This document shows positions 57,682 through 64,000 of a stretch of 64,000 nt of DNA, piece by piece. Positions within the stretch are counted from its first letter, which is position 1. Every line of letters starts with the position of its first letter. The stretch is from Natranaerobius trueperi (GTDB lineage: Bacteria; Bacillota; Natranaerobiia; Natranaerobiales; Natranaerobiaceae): assembly GCF_002216005.1 (NCBI RefSeq), contig NZ_NIQC01000002.1, forward strand, positions 62,001-126,000, written 5' to 3'. The position numbers and the translations under genes were made by a program. The notes under the pieces are model-generated. The model saw only the letters and a list, made by a program, of their open reading frames with translations. It had not been told where the DNA came from and did no database searches.

Positions 57682-59194
57682 GATTAATCATCCTCCGCTT
57701 TCTCTTTAACACACCTTGTATATTAATAGCTCCTTCACCTAAAGGCGTTGTTGTATATCTTGTACTTTCATCATTTTTATATTTTTCTAAATCTGATCTT
57801 CTAACTAGATACCCAGTAATACGTACAAATTCTCCATCTGTTAAGTTGAAAGTAAATTCTCGCATTCCTTCTTTAAATGCACCTTTAATAATATCACAAA
57901 CCGCTTTTGGGTTATTTCTTATGGTACCTTCGAAATGGAAAATATCACTAACACCAGCTATAAATTTTGAATGGTGTGGTGCTACTACTTTTATATGATT
58001 AAAAAGATCAGGTTCTTCTCCTGGAGTAATTCTTGTCCCTGGAGTAGTATCAGTATCTAAATCAATTCCTGACTGGGAGTGAAACATTGCTTTGTTTGAA
58101 TTTCCTTCTGCATGGGATATTTCAGTTTTATCTAATATTTCTAATATCTTATCTGTTATCTTGTAACTAAACTTATTTGCCTCTTTATCATGACCATAGT
58201 GAGCATTATCATCAAGTAAAGTTTCAGTACACTCTTTTAGACCAAAAATACCAAGCATAGAGCTAAATTTTGCTTTACTTATAATTCCTTCTAGTGCTAA
58301 AAAGTTATGCTCAAAAAATTTGGCTTTATTAACTAAATATTCAGCACGGCTTTCAATGACTTCTAATGCCAACTTAACATATTTTAGAAGTGTTGTATCA
58401 AGAAATTCTTGAGGGCGACCCCTATGCTCTTTCGCTGCTTTCTTTAAATTAAGCCTAACAAGGGTATGTGCTCCACCACCTTCTTTAAGAGAATTGTAGC
58501 AACTTGCAACCCCATATTTTTCACCTAAATCACTTGTTATCATTTGGTGGTTAGCAAAATGCGGTTTCCCTACTTCAAATACTGTTTTTACACCTTCAAT
58601 TAATAGTTCATCTGATGTTTTTTCTTGATCGTATTTTAAAGTTAAGTTTGGTACAACTTGTTTTAGCTCCCGTTCTAATTTAAATAATAACCTACCTACT
58701 CTAGTACCTTCAGGACCTATATTAGCATGTGTAAATCCATCAGGAAGTAATCTATCGATTGTTATTAGAAAAAGTTTCAACTTCTTATATAAGGTATCAT
58801 CATCATATTTTTCACTAAAAGACTCTAGTAATCTATCGAGGTTTCCTAAATAAACTGGATAACCAGTTATTGAGGGTACATGGGTGTACAATATAGTTAA
58901 AAAATTAATTGCTTCATCTAAATCTTTTGGAGGATCTAGTTCTAAAAATTTAGAACCTTGTTTAATAGCTTTATCATAATCGGGAAGTATATAACGTGGT
59001 CTATATGGGGCATGTCCTTCAAACAAATCACAAATAATACCGTTTTCTTTTGCAAAAGCCGCTTCTTTACTTATTGGGACATAGTTTAATAAACTTTCTG
59101 CATACGTTGCTAGTTGATGTTTACGTTGATGAAACGTTAATTGAGGATTAGTTATTATCTCTTCAATTTCGGTCTTTATTTCTTCGTTAACCAT
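57656..59194 (-). CDS. yjjI: YjjI-family glycyl radical enzyme
   Basis: About 512 residues. FVRITGYLVRRSDLEKY near the C-terminus carries the radical Gly; GGGAHTLVRLNLKK and PDGFTHANIGPEGTRVG lie earlier. The YjjI reaction is unknown; in E. coli yjjIW lies beside deoxyribonucleoside genes. Here isomerase, aldolase, regulator and nucleoside transporter follow. Start at ATG 59194; a GTG two codons before has a comparable site. First gene of the block. Confidence 0.83.
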   Translation of the reverse strand: MVNEEIKTEIEEIITNPQLTFHQRKHQLATYAESLLNYVPISKEAAFAKENGIICDLFEGHAPYRPRYILPDYDKAIKQGSKFLELDPPKDLDEAINFLTILYTHVPSITGYPVYLGNLDRLLESFSEKYDDDTLYKKLKLFLITIDRLLPDGFTHANIGPEGTRVGRLLFKLERELKQVVPNLTLKYDQEKTSDELLIEGVKTVFEVGKPHFANHQMITSDLGEKYGVASCYNSLKEGGGAHTLVRLNLKKAAKEHRGRPQEFLDTTLLKYVKLALEVIESRAEYLVNKAKFFEHNFLALEGIISKAKFSSMLGIFGLKECTETLLDDNAHYGHDKEANKFSYKITDKILEILDKTEISHAEGNSNKAMFHSQSGIDLDTDTTPGTRITPGEEPDLFNHIKVVAPHHSKFIAGVSDIFHFEGTIRNNPKAVCDIIKGAFKEGMREFTFNLTDGEFVRITGYLVRRSDLEKYKNDESTRYTTTPLGEGAINIQGVLKRKRRMINHERNPWFN

Positions 59195-59329
59195 TTTCAC
59201 TTCAACTCCCCTCATATTTATCGTTGATTTAAATTTTAACATAATGTAATAACTAATACTATTACGACTATTTAGAGTAGATAATTATTTATTTGTAATG
59301 TATAATTTAAACAAAATATTATTAGGAGT

Positions 59330-60203
59330 ATTGGAAAAGAGCACCCCTTGGTTTTATAATTAATCCTTCTGCAGGGCGAAAAAGAGCTAAAATAATTTGG
59401 GAAGATGTAAAAAATATCTTGACTCAAATAAATAAACTATAAATTTAAATTTACTCAAAAACCCAAAGATGCTGGAAACCTAGTGTCATCACTCATCAAA
59501 GAGGGTTGTTGTAAAATAATAATTATAGGTGGAGATGTGACTCTTCATGAAGCAATTAATGGACAAAATATAGATTTTAGAAAGGTAACACTTGGGATAA
59601 TACCTACAGGCACGATGACTTTATAAAAACTTTAAAGCTACCAAAAGATCCTATATTTGCATGCAAAATACCCTCAAAGGACATATCATTCATCTAGATT
59701 TAGGTCTTTTAATATTCAAACTTACTTTATTAACACCGCTGGGATTGGTTTTGATGCAGAAATTGCAAAAAAGGTCAACAAAAGCTATAAATGGATAAGT
59801 GGATAAGTGGAACTACTACTTACATTTCAGCTATATTGAAAACACTGTTAACTTATCGAAGCCAAAATATTTCAATTACTTTTGAAAATACCACAAAAAG
59901 GACTATAAATAACTTTTTATTAGCTGTTGGTAATGCCAAATTTGTTGGAGGAGGAATGAAACTAATACCTTCTGCTAGTCCTATGATGGATCTTTTTACT
60001 TATTAATTGCACAAGATATCTCTAAGTTAAAAATTTTAAAAGTCTTACCTAACTTATTTAAAGGATGTCATACTAATCTTAGGGAAGTCTCTGTGATAAA
60101 AACTAAAGAACATTATATTGACTCAAAAGAGGAAAACATAACTTTGCACGCTGATGGTGAGATAATAGGTACTTTGCCTGCTAACCTTAACATTCTTTCA
60201 TGA
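59330..60203 (+). pseudogene. Broken diacylglycerol kinase-family gene
   Basis: INPSAGRKRAKIIWEDVKNI, IIIGGDVTLHEAING (GGDGT changed), GIIPTGT, GFDAEIAKKVN, then GTTTYISAILKTLL, FLLAVGNAKFVGGGMKLIP, and HADGEIIGTLPANLNILS to the stop lie in several frames. At least three shifts and stops are present. It is a decayed paralogue of the kinase at 41443-42366. Confidence 0.82.
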
Positions 60204-60393
60204 AAATTAAGGTTTCTATCTTCATAAAAACAGCTCGGCACATAACCGAGCTGTTTTCTAAAATATCATTATCTACAATTATCTGTCTATCTTGGTTTGG
60301 ATCTTCTTCAAAAAATCCCAATATAACCATTGAAGTAAGTACTATTAAAATTAAAGTTATTACCATTAACCATATTAGGTGGTTATCACGCAT
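60187..60393 (-). CDS. Small membrane protein with a terminator inside its end
   Basis: The first 40 residues (MRDNHLIWLMVITLILIVL... then FEEDPNQD) form one membrane helix plus an acidic tail. AAGGAGG precedes ATG 60393, so translation is likely. The last ~20 codons run through a hairpin terminator, suggesting the original stop was lost by a frameshift. Function unknown. Confidence 0.5.
   Translation of the reverse strand: MRDNHLIWLMVITLILIVLTSMVILGFFEEDPNQDRQIIVDNDILENSSVMCRAVFMKIETLIFMKEC
60227..60257 (-). terminator. Hairpin terminator
   Basis: AAAACAGCTCGG pairs with CCGAGCTGTTTT around a 7-nt loop, followed by TTTAT on the minus strand. Confidence 0.75.
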
Positions 60394-60529
60394 ATCTATT
60401 CCTCCTTAAAAAATGCCTCATTTTCATTATTCCCAACCATGCATAAATATTGCACAAATAAAAATATTCTAGTACACTTCAAAATTAAAGAAACTCAAAT
60501 AAGAAAGGAGGGTTTATCTTGAAAGTAAC

Positions 60530-60712
60530 ATGAAAACAAGTAACAAAACATTTGAATTATCTGGAAGTAAAAAAGTTTCTGAAATACTCAAGGAATTAGA
60601 CTTAAACTCAGAATCTGTACTTGTAGTTAAAGATGGTGAACTTCTTACTCGCGATCGATTAGTAAAGGATGAAGAAATTATAGAGATTATTTCAGTAGTT
60701 TCTGGTGGCTAA
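60530..60712 (+). CDS. Ubiquitin-like sulfur carrier (ThiS/MoaD family), possibly frameshifted
   Basis: 60 residues ending VVSGG, the Gly-Gly tail adenylated and thiocarboxylated in sulfur carriers. LSGSKKVSEILKELDL and VKDGELLTRDRLVKDEE fit the beta-grasp fold. A better-placed TTG at 60519 (after AAGGAGG) runs into a stop after four codons, hinting at a frameshift in the first residues; ATG 60530 allows a slightly shorter product. The adjacent thiolase gene is broken. Confidence 0.68.
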   Translation: MKTSNKTFELSGSKKVSEILKELDLNSESVLVVKDGELLTRDRLVKDEEIIEIISVVSGG

Positions 60713-60730
60713 TCTAGAGGAGGTGATAGT

Positions 60731-61659
60731 ATGAAATGCTCTTAGTGTTCATCACAAGCTGTTTTGCGAATCAAAAGACATAAATCCACTTTTTGTAGTA
60801 AACATTTAATTGAACATCTTCAAAATCAGGTAGAAAAAACAATCCAGAAATTCAAGATGTTTAATAAAAAGGATAAAGTTTTAGTAGCAATTTATGGAGG
60901 AAAAGACAGCCCTGCATTGTAGGATATTTTAATAACAAGAAGTTATAACGTGGACGGGCTATATATCGATTTAGGAGTAGATAAATATTCAAAAACATCT
61001 TTAGATAAAATTGACAAGTTAAATAATAAATTGCAAAGTAATTTATATGTAGTCTCTCTACCACAAATTTATAATACTGGAGTTAAAGATTTAGCAAAAA
61101 ATAACCCTCGCTCAGCTTGTTCAGCATGTGGACTTATAAAAAGATATATCATGAATGTAATGACAAAGTACGGTAATTATAAAGTGATTGCTACTGGCCA
61201 CAATTTAGATAATGAAACCTCAACCCTATTAGGTAACACCCTACACTGACAAACAAGTTATCTCAAAAGACAGTCACCTAATATGCCTAATATTAGCGGA
61301 TTAGCAAAAAAGGTTAAACCCTTAATTAGACTAACAGAAACGTGATACCGCAGCCTATTGTTTAACAAAAAATATAGAATATATCTTTGAAGAATGTCCC
61401 ATGTCTCAAGGTGCAAGTACGTTTAAATATAAAAAAGTTATGAATAGCTTAGAAGAAAAGTCACCTGGAACTAAAAATCAATTTTATTTAGGGTTCTTAC
61501 GGGAAGAAAAAAAGTTTTTTGGTACAGATAATAGTACTGTCAGTCTATCTATGTGTCAAAAATAATGTAAAGAACCAACAGGGAATAATATAAAAGAATG
61601 TAGTTTTTGTAAACAAATGAAAGCTAAAAACCTCGATGTAACAAAAGTACACAAATAAT
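60731..61659 (+). pseudogene. Broken TtuA/TtcA-type tRNA thiolase
   Basis: KCS-stop-CSSQAVLRIKRHKSTFC (zinc-finger start), KVLVAIYGGKDSPAL then a stop (ATP loop SGGKDS), DGLYIDLGVDKYS, ACSACGLIKRYIMN, VIATGHNLDNETSTLLGN, then further shifted pieces with cysteines toward the end. Stops and frameshifts abound. With the sulfur carrier upstream it recalls the TtuA-TtuB tRNA 2-thiolation pair of thermophiles. Confidence 0.8.
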
Positions 61660-61712
61660 TAGAAGCTTTTTTTCATAGCTTATTTGTAAAAACTTCTATA
61701 GGAGGGATACAT

Positions 61713-62558
61713 ATGACTTCTAGAGAAAGAAGGGCTAAAGTAGCTAAAGATACTTTAGAAATTATTGATCAAGGTGGCTACTACAATAACAATAATTCAT
61801 GGGTTGATATTAAAGAGTTCATTCAAAGAAGTATTGCAAATACTGAACTATTTAGCCCTCATAAATTACAATCTATAGAAAAAAAGATTATAGAACAGAA
61901 TTTAATACATAAAGAAGATGATTTTTACCCAATCGAAGTAACTACTGAAGATACCTTAGCAGCTGCAAATCGATTATATGTAAATGGTTATAACCCAGTT
62001 TGTCTTAATTTTGCTTCTGCTATTAATCCAGGTGGAGGTTTTTTAAATGGAAACAGTGCTCAAGAAGAAAGTCTTTGTAGAGTTTCTAGTCTATATAGTA
62101 GTATCAATAGTAAAAAAGAATTTTATGTAGCAAATAAAGCTTTTTCTTCTGCACTATATACCGATTATATGATTTATTCCCCAGAAGTACCTGTATTTCG
62201 AGATATAAATGATACTCTTCTTGATAAACCTTTTTACACTTCTTTCATAACAGCTCCAGCGGTTAATGCTAAAATAGTAACAACTCAAGAACCTGAAAAT
62301 ATCAATTTGATTGAAATTATTATGAGAAGTCGAATTAGCAAAATTATTAGTTTAGCTTCTTTTCTTGGCCATGATTCTATTGTTCTTGGAGCATTTGGTT
62401 GTGGTGTTTTTGAAAATGATGTTAATGATGTAGCAAGATACTTCGAAGAGAATCTAAAGAATAAGGCAATTTTATTCAACAAAATTGTGTTTGCTATTTT
62501 AGGAGATTCAAACAATCCAACTTATAAGATTTTTAAAAAAACTCTATTAAACAGTTGA
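61713..62558 (+). CDS. Bacterial PARG-like protein (TIGR02452 family)
   Basis: 281 residues. The poly(ADP-ribose) glycohydrolase signature is clear: ASAINPGGGFLNGNSAQEE, with GGG and the QEE catalytic acid. ILGA-like VLGAFGCGVFENDVNDVA is the second macrodomain loop. It would remove ADP-ribose chains in the cytoplasm, perhaps after toxin or stress-linked modification. ATAGGAGGG precedes the ATG. Confidence 0.87.
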   Translation: MTSRERRAKVAKDTLEIIDQGGYYNNNNSWVDIKEFIQRSIANTELFSPHKLQSIEKKIIEQNLIHKEDDFYPIEVTTEDTLAAANRLYVNGYNPVCLNFASAINPGGGFLNGNSAQEESLCRVSSLYSSINSKKEFYVANKAFSSALYTDYMIYSPEVPVFRDINDTLLDKPFYTSFITAPAVNAKIVTTQEPENINLIEIIMRSRISKIISLASFLGHDSIVLGAFGCGVFENDVNDVARYFEENLKNKAILFNKIVFAILGDSNNPTYKIFKKTLLNS

Positions 62559-62645
62559 CTAACACCATTAAACTTGAATTTAAGAATAAAATATATTATT
62601 ATCATGTAATATATTTTATAGAAGATAATCTAGGTAGGTGATAAT

Positions 62646-63494
62646 TTGTCTGAAATATACGCTCTATATGGAAAGAGTGGTACTGGTAAAAGCCACCGAG
62701 CTATTAGCATCGCTTATAAATATAATATTCCACTAATTATCGATGATGGATTACTTATATATAAAGGAAAGAGAATCGATGGATCTGTTTCAGGAAAACA
62801 AGAAAAAAATAAAATAAAAGCAGTAAAACGTGCTATTTTTGACAATAAAGATTACGCAAAACAAATGAAAGAAAAAATTAATAAAACCAATCCAGATAAA
62901 ATTTTAATTATCGGAACTTCAAAAAATATGATTAATAAAATAGTAAAACATCTAGAACTAAACTCTCCTGGTCACTGGATAGACATTAATACAATAACTA
63001 CTACTCAAGAACGAATAAGAGCAAAAAATCATCGAAGTAGAGGACGGCATGTTGTCCCCCTTTCTCCCGTTGAAGTCAGAAAGAATTTTAGGGTACCTTT
63101 ACTAGACCAGTTAAAATTAATGATTACTAGCAAAGGGTCTACTAAATATTTAGGTGAACAATCTGTTGTTAAACCAGAGTTTCATTCATTGGGTGGTGTT
63201 TTTATAAAGGAAAAAGCACTACAAGATATGACATTTTTTACACTTCAACAACAAATTAACTTAAATAATATTAAGAATATCAAAATCACTTCAACAGAAT
63301 CTAACACACTTATAGAGGTACAAGTTTCTTTAAACTTAGATGTACCTTTCCATGTTTTAGGTGATAAGCTAAAAAACGTACTAAAACATACATTAACAAA
63401 TTTAACTGGGTTAGATAACCTTCAAGTTAAAATGATTATATCAGAAGTAGACTTTTCAAAAGAAAAGCCACAAATAAGTAGTTCAGGAATTTAA
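62646..63494 (+). CDS. P-loop protein with Asp23/Gls24-like C-terminal domain
   Basis: 282 residues. Walker A LYGKSGTGKSHR lies at 7-18, an ILIIGTSKNM strand follows, and a basic segment (RIRAKNHRSRGRH) lies mid-way. From about 220, TESNTLIEVQVSLNLDVPFH and the region up to SEVDF resemble the Asp23/alkaline-shock fold. The TTG start follows AGGTGAT. Nucleotide use is likely; the task is unknown. Confidence 0.72.
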   Translation: MSEIYALYGKSGTGKSHRAISIAYKYNIPLIIDDGLLIYKGKRIDGSVSGKQEKNKIKAVKRAIFDNKDYAKQMKEKINKTNPDKILIIGTSKNMINKIVKHLELNSPGHWIDINTITTTQERIRAKNHRSRGRHVVPLSPVEVRKNFRVPLLDQLKLMITSKGSTKYLGEQSVVKPEFHSLGGVFIKEKALQDMTFFTLQQQINLNNIKNIKITSTESNTLIEVQVSLNLDVPFHVLGDKLKNVLKHTLTNLTGLDNLQVKMIISEVDFSKEKPQISSSGI

Positions 63495-63515
63495 CCCTGA
63501 ACTACTTATTTATAG
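63472..63515 (+). terminator. Terminator after the P-loop gene
   Basis: AAATAAGTAGTTCAGG pairs with CTGAACTACTTATTT; the stop codon sits in the loop. The U-run is weak. Confidence 0.65.
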
Positions 63516-64000
63516 AAATCTAAGATAGCTTCTAAAACCCCTCACCCATAGATTTTGTCTTGTCTAAGTTTGGCTTATACTTTTCTTCTATGTTATAAAT
63601 CCTTTAACGACAATTTTTAACAAAAAACCTGAAAATTAGCTGTTTGGCTCTCTGTTTCTTTTTAAATAAATTAACATTTTCTAACCAGTAAGCTCCGTCA
63701 CGACCACTTTTGTATCTGAATTCGTAAATGCTACTCCGGTAATAATGCCTAATTAAATTCTACCCCAAGAGAATTTTCTCATAAGCATCTGCTAGGCGCT
63801 AGCTTATTCGTTTGTTAGGATCACAGTTTCTGTTCTCTCACTTCGAGATCTTCAGCTCGACTACATCTTGCACAAGGCCGCTGGTTAAGTATTTTCAGAT
63901 TAAAGAAATAACCCAACGATGTCTGAAAAAATTTCATCAACATTAGGGAAGTTTTGCTTTATTAGCAAATTCTTCTCTATCGTCAAACTGTCACCTGAAA
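63516..64000. other. Gene-free window end
   Basis: All six frames are interrupted. No RNA gene or known element recognised; minus-strand scraps such as FRYKSGRDGAYWLEN near 63700 may be remnants of something unidentified. Confidence 0.4.

Noticed and set aside
60950-61249. 99-codon open frame as a functional gene
   Set aside because: It is the longest surviving piece of the TtuA/TtcA-like pseudogene; both flanks continue the same protein in broken form.

Overview
The window is AT-rich, Firmicute-type chromosome: strong GGAGG-like ribosome sites, frequent TTG/GTG starts, T-box and riboswitch leaders, and a CIRCE-controlled groESL. Several proteins are strikingly acidic (the TPR protein, two lipoproteins), and there is an NhaC-type antiporter and a sodium symporter. 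Glycyl-radical and radical-SAM genes point to an anaerobe. A salt- or alkali-adapted anaerobic member of the Clostridia (Natranaerobius-like) would fit; that is inference, not proof.

1-14,660 (minus strand): the complete de novo purine operon purK-E-B-C-S-Q-L-F-M-N-H-D (purD cut by the window edge), with mostly overlapping genes. It is preceded by a sigma-A-type promoter and a tandem guanine aptamer plus ykkC-type (PRPP-class) aptamer sharing one terminator. Upstream are guaA and a membrane-anchored TPR protein. 14,730-20,890: groEL/groES with CIRCE, then a molybdenum-cofactor operon (small four-Cys protein, MoeA, MoeA fused to a molybdate-binding-like domain, MogA/MoaB). 21,000-25,320: an asparagine-synthetase paralogue lacking the glutaminase Cys, a NERD protein, a metallo-beta-lactamase-fold hydrolase and a wrecked fructokinase.

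25,380-32,890: an arginine cluster (argH, NhaC-type transporter, deiminase-family enzyme, argG, argF) led by two tandem T-boxes, both with a CGC (Arg) specifier. A decayed group II intron lies between the T-boxes and argF. 33,430-37,160: 5-formyl-THF cyclo-ligase, proS with its own T-box, and a polysaccharide-deacetylase lipoprotein. 37,200-37,640: a tiny gene preceded by a regular array of 16-bp palindromes spaced 30-31 bp.

37,800-48,640 is looser: AGCS symporter, transposase remnant, Gfo/Idh oxidoreductase, lipid kinase, small membrane protein, adenosine-type deaminase, CoA-disulfide-reductase-like flavoprotein and YczE-like membrane protein, with several pseudogenes (FMN-binding, YtcJ-like amidohydrolase, a membrane fragment). 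48,670-59,200 is the most interesting block: glycyl radical enzyme YjjI and activase YjjW, MtnA-type sugar-1-phosphate isomerase, class II aldolase, SorC/DeoR regulator and a BmpA-type nucleoside ABC transporter. This looks like a nucleoside or 5-deoxypentose salvage system with a glycyl-radical step. 59,300-63,500 holds a broken lipid kinase, a ubiquitin-like sulfur carrier beside a broken TtuA/TtcA-type thiolase, a bacterial PARG-like protein and a P-loop/Asp23-like fusion. No tRNA, rRNA or CRISPR array was seen.
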